Positions 1 to 9,412 of a stretch of DNA of 64,000 bases are shown one piece after another. The translations under genes were made by a program, and so were the position numbers. Under the pieces are notes generated by a model. The model was not told the DNA's origin, did no database searches, and was given only the letters and a program-made list of their open reading frames with translations. Source of the stretch: Pseudomonas aylmerensis. GTDB lineage: Bacteria; Pseudomonadota; Gammaproteobacteria; Pseudomonadales; Pseudomonadaceae. The first letter of the stretch is position 1. Each line of letters starts with the position of its first letter. The DNA lies in assembly GCF_001702265.1 (NCBI RefSeq), contig NZ_MAUE01000008.1, forward strand, positions 75,372-139,371, written 5' to 3'.

Positions 1-3000
1 TATACGGCAGGCGCAGCTCGTTCAACTGGCGCAAGCGGCTCAGATTGGCAGACCAACCCAAATGTCGATTGTATCCAAGGTTCAAACTCTTCAACTGCTG
101 CAGGCTCTCCAGGCGCAATCGGCTCGGCCCGTTCAGCCGGATATCATTGCTGCGCAAGTTGAGTGCGGTCAGCCCTGCCCCGCCGTCTCTAAACACCGGC
201 AGTTGGGTTAAATTATTTTCGCTCATGTCCAGCCAGCGCAAGCCACCAAACGCCTGCAAAAAAGGCAACGATTCGTCTGAAAGCCCCATTCCACATAACT
301 TCAAATTGCCCACATGATCCATATTGGCGGTAATCGCAGGCAGTTCACCCACCGCTTCAGTGGACAAATCGAGGCCGGGGCCGATGAGTACTCCATCTAC
401 CAGCCATTGCTGGAACGCAATCCGCTGCCAGGCATATTTGATCGTCGTCGACACTCTGCGCCTGGCACTCGCATAGCCGGAGTCCTCCTCCTGCCAGTTG
501 ACCAGCACTTTATTCAGGTCGGAAAACTCGGTTTCCAGGTGCACCAGCCTCGCCAACAGCACGGCATCCGAGGCCCCTTGAAGCCCGAGCAGGCTCTCGA
601 CCTCCTCCAGGGGCTTGGAGTACAGCAACATGGCTTTCATCGTGCAATCAAACGGACGCTGTGCAACGCCGCCCACCGGACTCAACGGATAACCGATGCG
701 CCCATCCGCCAGACGCATCGGGGATTTGAAGCCGGGCCTGATCGGTTGCAGGCCCAGCGCACGCCGGCTTGCCTGCTCGTCCAGCGGCAAGTGCGCCAGT
801 TGCGCTTTCAAGGCCTTGGTGGACGATTGCAACGCTGGCCAGCGGGTGAACCGACCGCCGCTGGCAAGCCACAGCGCGCTGAAAAAGGCGTCCTTGTCAT
901 AGCGCCAATAGAGTCTTTGTTGCGGCACGCTGTATAACATCCACTCCTTCATGTCGCTGCGGATCAGACGAAGCTGCCTGGGGGCGGTCGTATCGCCGAC
1001 CCGGTCCAGCACAGCCCCTTCATACGTATCGGCACGCAGCTCAATACACACCCCATCCAGCTTCCCCGGGATGGCGGCCAGCTTGTGCAGCGCCAGGTGT
1101 ACGCCGTCCATTGTGAGCGCGTTGTCGAACAGAAGATCCGCCTGTGCGCGCATGACGCGCGCCTGCTGAGCGTAACGGCGTGCCTCTTCGGCCAACCGCA
1201 ACGGCAAGCGTGATGTGGGTTCGATGCAGCGTGCCAATTCCTCGGGCCTGGCGTGGGCGACTATCTCTTCGGCAGCCAATTTAGGCAGGCTGGGAAAGCT
1301 GCGCTGGAGCCACTGGACATGGACATCACTGGAGATATCACCGGCTGACATTTCCAGATTGAACAGCTCAGCCCGGGTGTTTTTAGCCGCTGTCAGCAAC
1401 CGATCCCGGTACCGTGCCGCCCTGACCGCAGGTGCGCGTTCTGCGCGCATCAGTTGCGCCATGCGTTCTTCGGTGAATGTCGGTTTACCGTCAACCGAAC
1501 GCTCACCGGGCGTAATGATGCCCAGCATCACCTGCTCCGCGAGTATCTCGCGCTCGACCTCGTCCTCGTCCAACAACTCGCGTATTTCAGTTTCAGTCAT
1601 TTGTTCGAGCATGGCGGGAAACAAGGCCCCACTGTCGAGATGTTTAGGCTGCAACTTGACCACCTCCCTTGGGTTTCTGACTTTGGCTGAAAGCCACGTC
1701 AGTTCGCCCTCGGAATCAAAGGCCAGCAGCACCCGCGATTTAGGCCACATGCCATTATCGATCAACAATTTCACTTGCATGTACCAGTTGACGCGGCTGA
1801 ACACGTTGGGGTCGGAGCTGCTCAACCGGTCGATAAACGCCTGATGCCTGGCGTCGCACTCAAATCGCCGCAGCATGTCCCTGAAGAGCGGCGGCGGCGC
1901 CCGGTGCTCGACGAACACCTGGCGCAACTCGTCATCCGACACCCCGCTGAATAGCCGCGCCTGCTCGAGCTGGCTATCGCTCAGGTGATCGACCGTATGG
2001 CCAATGCGCCGCAGCAAGGTCTTGCGGTCCCACGTCAGGGGTTGTTCGAACTCATGGACCCAGGCGCCCGTGCCGTTATGGTGGATGCGCGGTGCATAAC
2101 GTGAATCGCCATCGGGATGCAGAAGCCTGGATTGCCCCTCCGAGCCGGTGACGACCTGGTAGTGGCCACCGTCAGTTGCCGGCAGATAGAGGCTTCCCTC
2201 ATGGGCATATAGCCCCTGCGCGTTTGGCCGCAGCCCTTTGGGCAAGGCGATCCGGTGCAGGTATTGGCTCGGATTGACACTGTGCAAACGCGTGCGCCCG
2301 CCGAGTTCCACCCGCACCAGGCGCTTGATAAATGCCGTGTCTTTGGCTGCCATCAGCACATGGGGCACCGCCAGCCCGGCCAGATCCAGACCCACCGCCG
2401 AAAAGTGCGCCCAGGCCGTGCGGGTGTCGCCGTCGGACCACGCTTCAACGCCTTCGCCTATCTCATAGACCATCTGCACGGCCGCGACGACCAGCATGGC
2501 CTCCCCCAGGAAGGGCACCACGAAGGACGCCAGATTGAGAATATCCAGCGCCGTGCTGCCCCACGACCAGAGCCAGGCGTTATACGCCCGATCGGTCACC
2601 GATTGGGTGGAGGCCACGGCGGCACTGGCGTTGTCCATGATCAGCCGGATACGCTGCATCGCGCAGTCCATCCAGACATCCCGCCATGAGGCGGCATACG
2701 TCCCCTGGTCGGTGATGCGACTTTTATTGGCGGCGGAAAAATCTTCATCCACGGCATGCGCCGCGCCGGGGTCGAGCAAGGCCTTGAGCCGGGTAAAAAA
2801 ACCGTCCTGATGGGCGAGCGGCACAAACTGGCTGAAGAATTTGCGGTATTCAGCCCCGCACAGACGTGTCGTCAAATGGTCGGTAAAGGCTGCTATGTGG
2901 TCATAGCGCTTGAGTGGATGAAGCGGATCGCCAGGGATATACACCATGCAGGGCAGCGGCAGGAGTTGGGCATTCCTTGTGTTTTCCCGCCACTCCACCG

Positions 3001-3940
3001 GCCCGATGACCAGGATGTTCTCGATATAAAGATTGCACAGCCGCAACGGCGAAAACTTGACCGTCTTTTCTGACCATTTACCGGTGGACTGATTAACGAG
3101 CAGGCTGCAGATCAACTGGTGTTGCGCAGGCTGGATATCGCCCTTCATCACCGCGATTTCTGCCGCCAGTTCCAATTGGTTTCGATGACTGATGATCAGG
3201 CTGCTATATAACTTGCCCGCCGGCTGATTCTGGGTTGCCGGCGCACTATGGCGGTTGATGGTGGCTCGCAGGTATTCGTAGTAGGAACGCCCCAGATCCA
3301 AGTCCCTGCACAGTTGGGCGAACGCGTGGGCCTTGATGTCGAGCTTGAGCGACTTGACATTGGCTGAGGTGTGCACCAGCGCGCTTGAATACCGGTGAAA
3401 ATCGTACCCGGTGATCAAGTGACAGTCCGCGCACACCGGCTCATTCGCCTGGTCCGGGGCAAAGTTGTTCAGCGCCGCTTCCAACAGGCTGACACCTTTA
3501 TAAGAATAAAACTGCGGGCCCAATTCGCTGACGCGTGTGGTCGAGACCTCAGTGAGCTGTGCGTCGCAGCTGGTTTGCTCCAGTTTGCGCGCATAGAACA
3601 CCTTCCTGGGGTCCAGCCGTTTCCCGAACTTTTGTTCGATCGCGGCCGCCAAAAGGGGCTCGGCATACTCTGCCGGTGGCTTCAGCTCACCGAGCAGCTG
3701 ATCCAGTTGGTTCAACGACGCCCGGCTGCGCTTGTGCACCTTGCCCAGGCGGTCCCTGTCAGCCTGCGGGGCCTTTTTGTACCAGTCGGGAATACGCAGG
3801 TCCAATGACGCCAGTTCAGTTTTGCGGCTGCCCTGCGCCTCGGTGTACCAGTCGGGAGTATTGTCCTTGATGACACTCAGGTGCGGACTTTGCAGGTCCG
3901 ACACCCTGTCGGCGGGTGGGTCAGTGATGCTGCCTGTCAT
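1..3940 (-). CDS. Large dermonecrotic-toxin-like / LRR effector-type protein, 3' end cut by window edge
   Basis: An uninterrupted minus-strand frame starts at ATG 3940 (GAAGG about 8 bases upstream) and runs past base 1, so at least 1,313 codons are present and the C-terminus is missing. Hand translation gives an N-terminus starting MTGSITDPPADRV and a polar, helical N-terminal half. A hydrophobic stretch (about bases 2590-2480, LNLASFVVPFLGEAMLVVAA) could insert in a membrane. Leucine-rich repeats appear in the last 350 bases (for example LRWLDMSENNLTQLP, then LTALNLRSNDI). This order matches the Pseudomonas family annotated as dermonecrotic-toxin-domain plus LRR, whose full-length members often end in a NEL-type E3 ubiquitin ligase domain. 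That domain would lie outside the window, so ligase activity is not shown. It follows the acyl-CoA ligase on the same strand after an 81-base gap but is unrelated in function. Confidence 0.8.
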   Translation of the reverse strand, partial: MTGSITDPPADRVSDLQSPHLSVIKDNTPDWYTEAQGSRKTELASLDLRIPDWYKKAPQADRDRLGKVHKRSRASLNQLDQLLGELKPPAEYAEPLLAAAIEQKFGKRLDPRKVFYARKLEQTSCDAQLTEVSTTRVSELGPQFYSYKGVSLLEAALNNFAPDQANEPVCADCHLITGYDFHRYSSALVHTSANVKSLKLDIKAHAFAQLCRDLDLGRSYYEYLRATINRHSAPATQNQPAGKLYSSLIISHRNQLELAAEIAVMKGDIQPAQHQLICSLLVNQSTGKWSEKTVKFSPLRLCNLYIENILVIGPVEWRENTRNAQLLPLPCMVYIPGDPLHPLKRYDHIAAFTDHLTTRLCGAEYRKFFSQFVPLAHQDGFFTRLKALLDPGAAHAVDEDFSAANKSRITDQGTYAASWRDVWMDCAMQRIRLIMDNASAAVASTQSVTDRAYNAWLWSWGSTALDILNLASFVVPFLGEAMLVVAAVQMVYEIGEGVEAWSDGDTRTAWAHFSAVGLDLAGLAVPHVLMAAKDTAFIKRLVRVELGGRTRLHSVNPSQYLHRIALPKGLRPNAQGLYAHEGSLYLPATDGGHYQVVTGSEGQSRLLHPDGDSRYAPRIHHNGTGAWVHEFEQPLTWDRKTLLRRIGHTVDHLSDSQLEQARLFSGVSDDELRQVFVEHRAPPPLFRDMLRRFECDARHQAFIDRLSSSDPNVFSRVNWYMQVKLLIDNGMWPKSRVLLAFDSEGELTWLSAKVRNPREVVKLQPKHLDSGALFPAMLEQMTETEIRELLDEDEVEREILAEQVMLGIITPGERSVDGKPTFTEERMAQLMRAERAPAVRAARYRDRLLTAAKNTRAELFNLEMSAGDISSDVHVQWLQRSFPSLPKLAAEEIVAHARPEELARCIEPTSRLPLRLAEEARRYAQQARVMRAQADLLFDNALTMDGVHLALHKLAAIPGKLDGVCIELRADTYEGAVLDRVGDTTAPRQLRLIRSDMKEWMLYSVPQQRLYWRYDKDAFFSALWLASGGRFTRWPALQSSTKALKAQLAHLPLDEQASRRALGLQPIRPGFKSPMRLADGRIGYPLSPVGGVAQRPFDCTMKAMLLYSKPLEEVESLLGLQGASDAVLLARLVHLETEFSDLNKVLVNWQEEDSGYASARRRVSTTIKYAWQRIAFQQWLVDGVLIGPGLDLSTEAVGELPAITANMDHVGNLKLCGMGLSDESLPFLQAFGGLRWLDMSENNLTQLPVFRDGGAGLTALNLRSNDIRLNGPSRLRLESLQQLKSLNLGYNRHLGWSANLSRLRQLNELRLPY

Positions 3941-4021
3941 GCGTGTAGCCTTCGAGTGGCGAAATATTGCGCCACTCTAGGCAACACGCGCGCGCGGGAC
4001 GCGGTAGGCATGCACCCCGCA

Positions 4022-5656
4022 TCAGCGGCGGATGTTCAGCTCCTCGATGCTGATCTCGCGCATGCGAAATTTCTGGATCTTGCCGGTCACCGTCATCGGA
4101 AACTCATCCACGAACTTGAAGTGCCGGGGCGTCTTGAAGTGTGCGATGCGCCCTTTGCACCAGGTCTGCAGTTCCAGCGCATTGGCCACATGCCCCGGAT
4201 GGAACTTGACCCAGGCGACGATCTCCTCGCCGTAACGCGCATCCGGAATACCGATGATCTGCACATCGGCCACCGCCGGATGGGTGAAGAAGAACTCCTC
4301 CAGCTCGCGCGGATAGACGTTTTCCCCTCCGCGAATGATCATGTCCTTGTTGCGCCCGGCAATGCTCACATAGCCGTGTTCGTCCATGCTCGCCAGGTCG
4401 CCGGTGTGCATCCAGCCGGCCTCGTCGATAGCCTCGCGGGTGGCGTCGGGGTTGTTCCAATAACCGAGCATCACGCTGTAGCCCCGGGTGCACAACTCGC
4501 CGATCTCCCCGCGTGCAACCGTATTGCCATCGGTATCGATGATCTTGCTTTCCAGCTGCGGCTGGGTGCGGCCGACGGTGGTCACGCGGCGCTCCAGGTC
4601 ATCCTCCGCGCCAGTCTGCAGCGACACCGGGCTGGTTTCGGTCATGCCGTAGGCAATCTGCACCTCGCCCATGTGCAGCTCGCTGATGACCCGGCGCATC
4701 ACCTCGATGGGGCACGTGGCGCCGGCCATGATGCCGGTGCGCAAGGTCGCCAGGTCGAACTCGCCGCGGCGTGGGTCATCGAGCATCGCGATGAACATCG
4801 TCGGTACGCCATATAGACCGGTGGCGCGCTCTTCAGCGACGGCGCTCAAGGTCAGCAACGGGTCGAAGCCGTCATTGGGGTAGATCATGGTGGTGCCGTG
4901 GGTGATGCAACCGAGGTTGCCCATGACCATGCCGAAGCAGTGATACAGCGGCACCGGGATGACCAGGCGATCTTGCGCGGTCAGGCCCAGGCTTTCGCCG
5001 ACCATGTAGCCGTTATTGAGAATGTTGTGGTGACTGAGGGTGGCCCCCTTGGGGAAGCCCGTGGTGCCGGAGGTGTACTGGATGTTGACGGCTTGATCGA
5101 AGTGCAGGCTGGCCTGGCGAGTACGCAAGTGTTCGGGCGGGATGCCGGCGCCGAGTGCCGCCAACTGCGCCCAGGGCAGGAATCCCGGCGGCGGGCTGGG
5201 GTCGAGGCTGATAAGCCCGCGCAGGTCGGGCTTCAATTCCTGCAACATGGCATGGTAATCGGAGGTCTTGAACGACCCGGCACACACCAGCCACTGGCAG
5301 CCGGACTGCTTGAGCACGTACTCCAGCTCACTGCTGCGATAGGCCGGGTTGATATTCACCAGGATCACCCCGAGCTTGGCGCTGGCGATCTGGCTGATGC
5401 ACCACTCGGCGCAGTTGGGGGCCCAGATGCCCAGGCGATCACCGGTCTGCATGCCCAGGGCGAGGAACGCACGCGCATGCAGATCCACCGCCTCGGCCAG
5501 TTGCCGCCAGGTGTAGCGGCACTGCTGGTGGCGGACAATCAACGCTTCGCCATCGGGGTATTGCGCGACGGTGTGATCGAAGGCCTGGCCAATGGTCATG
5601 GCCAGCAAGGCCTTGTCCTGCGTGCCACGGCTGTAGCTCTGGTTCGGTTGATCCAT
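4022..5656 (-). CDS. AMP-forming acyl-CoA ligase (FadD-like), divergent from liuABCD
   Basis: The 544-residue protein belongs to the ANL superfamily and should activate a fatty or branched acid to its CoA thioester at the expense of ATP. Visible motifs are the P-loop-like [12 protein letters not shown] near residue 193, the AYGMTETSP motif near 338, the hinge [22 protein letters not shown] near 430 and the catalytic lysine motif TGKIQKFRM near the C-terminus. There is no signal peptide, so it is cytosolic. It is divergent from liuA, and its promoter region shares two palindromic operator-like sites. That suggests co-regulation with leucine/isovalerate catabolism and a possible role in activating free short or branched acids. 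The gene order resembles that beside the liu/ivd operon of other pseudomonads. The exact substrate cannot be read from sequence. Confidence 0.88.
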   Translation of the reverse strand: MDQPNQSYSRGTQDKALLAMTIGQAFDHTVAQYPDGEALIVRHQQCRYTWRQLAEAVDLHARAFLALGMQTGDRLGIWAPNCAEWCISQIASAKLGVILVNINPAYRSSELEYVLKQSGCQWLVCAGSFKTSDYHAMLQELKPDLRGLISLDPSPPPGFLPWAQLAALGAGIPPEHLRTRQASLHFDQAVNIQYTSGTTGFPKGATLSHHNILNNGYMVGESLGLTAQDRLVIPVPLYHCFGMVMGNLGCITHGTTMIYPNDGFDPLLTLSAVAEERATGLYGVPTMFIAMLDDPRRGEFDLATLRTGIMAGATCPIEVMRRVISELHMGEVQIAYGMTETSPVSLQTGAEDDLERRVTTVGRTQPQLESKIIDTDGNTVARGEIGELCTRGYSVMLGYWNNPDATREAIDEAGWMHTGDLASMDEHGYVSIAGRNKDMIIRGGENVYPRELEEFFFTHPAVADVQIIGIPDARYGEEIVAWVKFHPGHVANALELQTWCKGRIAHFKTPRHFKFVDEFPMTVTGKIQKFRMREISIEELNIRR

Positions 5657-5683
5657 AACGACCCCTGTTGTCTTTTTTGTAGG

Positions 5684-5743
5684 TTGACGTAAACGTAAAC
5701 TACGATTGACAGCGCCTTAACGCAAGCTTACGTTAACGTAAAG
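5684..5743. promoter_or_regulatory. Paired LiuR-type operator candidates between acyl-CoA ligase and liuA
   Basis: Two related palindromes sit in the divergent intergenic space: TTGACGTAAACGTAAA at 5684-5699 and CTTACGTTAACGTAAAG at 5727-5743, whose inner 14 bases are a perfect palindrome. Their centres are 43 bases apart, about four helical turns. A TTGACA-like -35 lies at 5706-5711, and a poor -10 candidate 17 bases downstream overlaps the second site. The motif matches my recollection of the MerR-family LiuR operator that controls leucine catabolism in Proteobacteria. No liuR gene is present in the window. Confidence 0.65.
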
Positions 5744-5806
5744 GTGAGCGCCCTTCCCTGGTGCGCCATCCACACAACAACAAAGCTCACATTAAGGTGC
5801 CTGTCC

Positions 5807-6970
5807 ATGAGTTACCCGTCCCTGAACTTCGCCCTCGGTGAAACCATCGACATGCTGCGCGACCAGGTGCAGTCCTTCGTGGCCAAGGAAATCGCCCCGC
5901 GCGCGGCACAGATCGACATCGACAACCTGTTCCCCGCCGACCTGTGGCGCAAGTTCGGTGACATGGGCCTGCTCGGCATCACCGTGCCGGAAGAATACGG
6001 CGGCGCCGGCCTGGGTTACCTGGCCCACGTGGTCGCCATGGAGGAGATCAGCCGCGGCTCGGCGTCGGTGGCGTTGTCCTACGGCGCTCACTCCAACCTG
6101 TGTGTGAACCAGATCAACCGCAACGGCAATCACGCGCAGAAGCTCAAGTACCTGCCAAAGCTGATCAGTGGCGAACACGTCGGTGCGCTGGCCATGAGCG
6201 AACCGAACGCCGGCTCCGACGTGGTCTCGATGAAACTGCGCGCCGACAAACGCGGCGACCGCTACGTGCTCAACGGCAGCAAGACCTGGATCACCAACGG
6301 CCCCGATGCCAGCACGTATGTGATCTACGCCAAGACCGACCTGGAAAAAGGCCCCCACGGCATCACCGCATTTATCGTCGAGCGCGACTGGAAAGGTTTC
6401 AGCCGCAGCACCAAGTTCGACAAGCTGGGCATGCGCGGCTCCAACACCTGCGAGCTGTTTTTCGATGACGTGGAAGTGCCCGAGGAGAACATTCTCGGCG
6501 TGCTCAATGGCGGCGTGAAAGTGCTGATGAGCGGCCTCGACTACGAACGCGTGGTGCTTTCCGGCGGCCCCACCGGGATCATGCAGGCGTGCATGGACCT
6601 GATCGTGCCGTACATCCACGACCGCAAGCAGTTCGGCCAGAGCATCGGCGAATTCCAGCTGATCCAGGGCAAGGTCGCCGACATGTACACCCAACTCAAC
6701 GCCAGCCGCGCCTACCTCTACGCGGTGGCCCAGGCTTGCGAGCGCGGCGAAACCACGCGCAAGGACGCCGCCGGGGTGATCCTCTACAGCGCCGAACGCG
6801 CCACGCAAATGGCCCTCGACGCGATCCAGATCCTGGGCGGCAACGGCTATATCAACGAATTCCCCGCCGGGCGCCTGCTGCGTGACGCCAAGCTGTATGA
6901 AATCGGCGCCGGCACCAGCGAGATTCGGCGGATGCTGATCGGTCGCGAACTCTTCAACGAAACCCGCTGA
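5807..6970 (+). CDS. liuA: Isovaleryl-CoA dehydrogenase
   Basis: FAD-dependent acyl-CoA dehydrogenase of 387 residues. It oxidises isovaleryl-CoA to 3-methylcrotonyl-CoA and passes electrons to ETF. The frame is open from 5744, but ATG 5807 is chosen because AAGGTG sits 7 bases upstream and the protein then has the usual family length and the start [12 protein letters not shown]. Family signatures include the substrate/flavin loop [12 protein letters not shown] near residue 127, [10 protein letters not shown], the catalytic-base region [12 protein letters not shown] near 245 (glutamate in the DYERVV motif, as in isovaleryl-CoA dehydrogenases), and the C-terminal [22 protein letters not shown]. 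It is the first gene of the liuABCD operon, 12 bases before liuB. Confidence 0.95.
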   Translation: MSYPSLNFALGETIDMLRDQVQSFVAKEIAPRAAQIDIDNLFPADLWRKFGDMGLLGITVPEEYGGAGLGYLAHVVAMEEISRGSASVALSYGAHSNLCVNQINRNGNHAQKLKYLPKLISGEHVGALAMSEPNAGSDVVSMKLRADKRGDRYVLNGSKTWITNGPDASTYVIYAKTDLEKGPHGITAFIVERDWKGFSRSTKFDKLGMRGSNTCELFFDDVEVPEENILGVLNGGVKVLMSGLDYERVVLSGGPTGIMQACMDLIVPYIHDRKQFGQSIGEFQLIQGKVADMYTQLNASRAYLYAVAQACERGETTRKDAAGVILYSAERATQMALDAIQILGGNGYINEFPAGRLLRDAKLYEIGAGTSEIRRMLIGRELFNETR

Positions 6971-6982
6971 AGGAGCGCACTC

Positions 6983-8590
6983 ATGGCCACCCTGCACACC
7001 CAGCTCAACCCGCGCTCGGCGGAATTCGTCGCCAACAGCGCGGCAATGCGCCAACAGGTCGACGCCCTGCACACCCTGCTCGCCCATGTGCAGCAAGGTG
7101 GCGGCGCCAAGGCCCAGGAACGCCACACCTCGCGCGGCAAGCTGCTGCCGCGCGAGCGTATCAATCGCCTGCTCGACCCGGGCTCGCCGTTCCTTGAGCT
7201 CAGCCAACTGGCCGCCCATCAGGTGTACGGCGAGGACGTGCCTGCCGCCGGGGTGATCGCCGGGATCGGCCGCGTCGAAGGTGTCGAGTGCATGATCGTC
7301 GCCAACGACGCGACGGTGAAAGGGGGTTCCTACTACCCGCTCACGGTGAAAAAACACCTGCGCGCCCAGACTATCGCCGAGCAGAACCGCCTGCCGTGCA
7401 TCTACCTGGTCGACTCCGGCGGCGCCAACCTGCCGCGCCAGGACGAGGTATTCCCGGACCGCGAGCACTTCGGACGGATCTTCTTCAACCAGGCCAACAT
7501 GAGCGCCCAGGGCATCCCGCAGATCGCCGTGGTAATGGGCTCGTGCACCGCCGGCGGCGCCTATGTGCCAGCGATGGCCGACGAAGCGATCATGGTGCGC
7601 AACCAGGCGACCATCTTCCTCGCCGGGCCGCCACTGGTGAAGGCCGCAACCGGTGAAGTAGTCAGCGCCGAAGACCTCGGCGGTGCCGACGTGCATTGCA
7701 AGGTTTCCGGCGTGGCCGACCACTATGCCGACAACGACGAACACGCGCTGGCCCTGGCCCGGCGCAGCGTGGCCAACCTCAACTGGCGCAAGCAGGGTCA
7801 GGTAAGCCAACGCCCGCCCGTGGCGCCGCTGTACAGCAGCGAAGAGCTCTACGGGGTGATCCCGGCCGATGCCAAGCAGCCATTCGATGTGCGCGAAGTG
7901 ATCGCGCGGCTGGTCGACGGTTCGGTGTTCGATGAATTCAAGGCGCTGTTTGGCACCACGCTGGTGTGCGGCTTCGCGCACTTGCACGGCTACCCGATTG
8001 CGATCCTCGCCAACAACGGGATTCTCTTCGCCGAAGCCGCACAAAAAGGCGCGCACTTCATCGAACTGGCCTGCCAGCGCGGGATTCCGTTGCTGTTCCT
8101 GCAGAACATCACCGGCTTCATGGTCGGGCAAAAATACGAGGCCGGCGGCATCGCCAAGCATGGCGCCAAGCTGGTCACCGCGGTGGCCTGCGCCAAGGTG
8201 CCGAAGTTCACCGTGATCATCGGTGGCAGTTTCGGTGCCGGCAACTACGGCATGTGCGGCCGCGCCTATGACCCGCGTTTCCTGTGGATGTGGCCCAACG
8301 CGCGCATCGGTGTGATGGGCGCCGAACAGGCGGCAGGCGTGCTGGTGCAGGTCAAGCGCGAGCAGGCCGAGCGGGCCGGCCATGGGTTCAGCGCCGAAGA
8401 AGAGGCCGCGATCAAGCAGCCGATCCTCGATCAGTATGAAACCCAGGGCCATCCCTACTATTCCAGTGCGCGCCTGTGGGACGACGGGGTCATCGACCCG
8501 CTGCAGACCCGCGACGTGCTGGCCCTGGCCCTGTCCGCCGCACTGAACGCCCCGATCGAGCCGAGCCGCTTCGGCGTGTTCCGCATGTAA
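6983..8590 (+). CDS. liuB: Methylcrotonyl-CoA carboxylase, carboxyltransferase (beta) subunit
   Basis: A 535-residue carboxyltransferase subunit. It moves CO2 from the biotin on LiuD to 3-methylcrotonyl-CoA, giving 3-methylglutaconyl-CoA. The paired crotonase-like halves carry typical oxyanion-hole and CoA-binding segments: [34 protein letters not shown] and, in the C-terminal half, [39 protein letters not shown] followed by [20 protein letters not shown]. Length is normal for the family. GGAGCG precedes ATG 6983 and the gene ends immediately before the liuC leader, so it is cotranscribed with liuA and liuCD. Confidence 0.95.
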   Translation: MATLHTQLNPRSAEFVANSAAMRQQVDALHTLLAHVQQGGGAKAQERHTSRGKLLPRERINRLLDPGSPFLELSQLAAHQVYGEDVPAAGVIAGIGRVEGVECMIVANDATVKGGSYYPLTVKKHLRAQTIAEQNRLPCIYLVDSGGANLPRQDEVFPDREHFGRIFFNQANMSAQGIPQIAVVMGSCTAGGAYVPAMADEAIMVRNQATIFLAGPPLVKAATGEVVSAEDLGGADVHCKVSGVADHYADNDEHALALARRSVANLNWRKQGQVSQRPPVAPLYSSEELYGVIPADAKQPFDVREVIARLVDGSVFDEFKALFGTTLVCGFAHLHGYPIAILANNGILFAEAAQKGAHFIELACQRGIPLLFLQNITGFMVGQKYEAGGIAKHGAKLVTAVACAKVPKFTVIIGGSFGAGNYGMCGRAYDPRFLWMWPNARIGVMGAEQAAGVLVQVKREQAERAGHGFSAEEEAAIKQPILDQYETQGHPYYSSARLWDDGVIDPLQTRDVLALALSAALNAPIEPSRFGVFRM

Positions 8591-8605
8591 ATGGAGCTAT
8601 ACCCC

Positions 8606-9412
8606 ATGAGCGACTTCAACACCCTCGAACTGATCACCGACAGCCGTGGATTTGCCACGCTGTGGCTCAGTCGTGAAGCCAAGAACAACGCGTTCAATGC
8701 CGAGATGATCCGCGAGTTGATCATCGCCCTCGACCAGGTCCAGGCAGATGCATCCCTGCGTTTCCTGGTCCTGCGCGGGCGCGGCAAGCACTTCAGCGCC
8801 GGCGCCGACCTGGCCTGGATGCAGCAGTCGGCCGAGCTGGATTACCACACCAACCTGGACGACGCCCGCGAGCTGGCGGAATTGATGTACAACCTGGCGA
8901 AGCTGAAAATCCCCACCCTGGCAGTCGTGCAAGGCGCGGCCTATGGCGGCGCGCTGGGCTTGATCAGTTGCTGCGACATGGCCATCGGCGCCGACGACGC
9001 GCAGTTCTGCCTGTCCGAAGTGCGCATCGGCCTGGCCCCGGCAGTGATCAGCCCGTTTGTGGTCCAGGCCATTGGCGAGCGTGCTGCGCGCCGCTATGCC
9101 CTGACTGCCGAACGTTTTGGCGGCCAGCGTGCGCGGGAAATCGGCCTGTTGGCGGAAAGCTATCCCCTCGGCGAACTCGACGGGCAAGTGGAACAGTGGA
9201 TCGCCAACCTGCTGCAGAACAGCCCGGCGGCGATGCGCGCCAGCAAGGACCTGCTGCGCGAGGTCGGCAACGGTGCACTGACCCCGGCCCTGCGCCGCTA
9301 TTGCGAAAATGCCATTGCGCGTATCCGTGTCAGCGCCGAAGGCCAGGAAGGCTTGCGTGCCTTCCTGCAAAAACGTCAGCCAGGCTGGCAGGCACAGGAG
9401 CCGCGTTCATGA
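8606..9412 (+). CDS. liuC: Methylglutaconyl-CoA hydratase (enoyl-CoA hydratase family)
   Basis: A 268-residue crotonase-fold enzyme that hydrates 3-methylglutaconyl-CoA to HMG-CoA. An ATG directly follows the liuB stop at 8591, but it sits inside the GGAG ribosome-binding site (8593-8596). ATG 8606 is therefore the better start and gives MSDFNTLELITDSRG. The oxyanion-hole motifs GRGKHFSAGADLAWM near residue 60 and VQGAAYGGALGLISCCDMAIG near 110 are intact, as is the segment SEVRIGLAPAVISPFV. The stop overlaps the liuD start as ATGA, indicating translational coupling to liuD. Confidence 0.93.
   Translation: MSDFNTLELITDSRGFATLWLSREAKNNAFNAEMIRELIIALDQVQADASLRFLVLRGRGKHFSAGADLAWMQQSAELDYHTNLDDARELAELMYNLAKLKIPTLAVVQGAAYGGALGLISCCDMAIGADDAQFCLSEVRIGLAPAVISPFVVQAIGERAARRYALTAERFGGQRAREIGLLAESYPLGELDGQVEQWIANLLQNSPAAMRASKDLLREVGNGALTPALRRYCENAIARIRVSAEGQEGLRAFLQKRQPGWQAQEPRS

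Noticed and set aside
5792..8452. An 886-codon open frame on the minus strand across liuA and liuB
   Set aside because: It lies fully antisense to two certain genes, has low-complexity His/Ala/Gly-rich translation and no family features. It is a codon-bias shadow.
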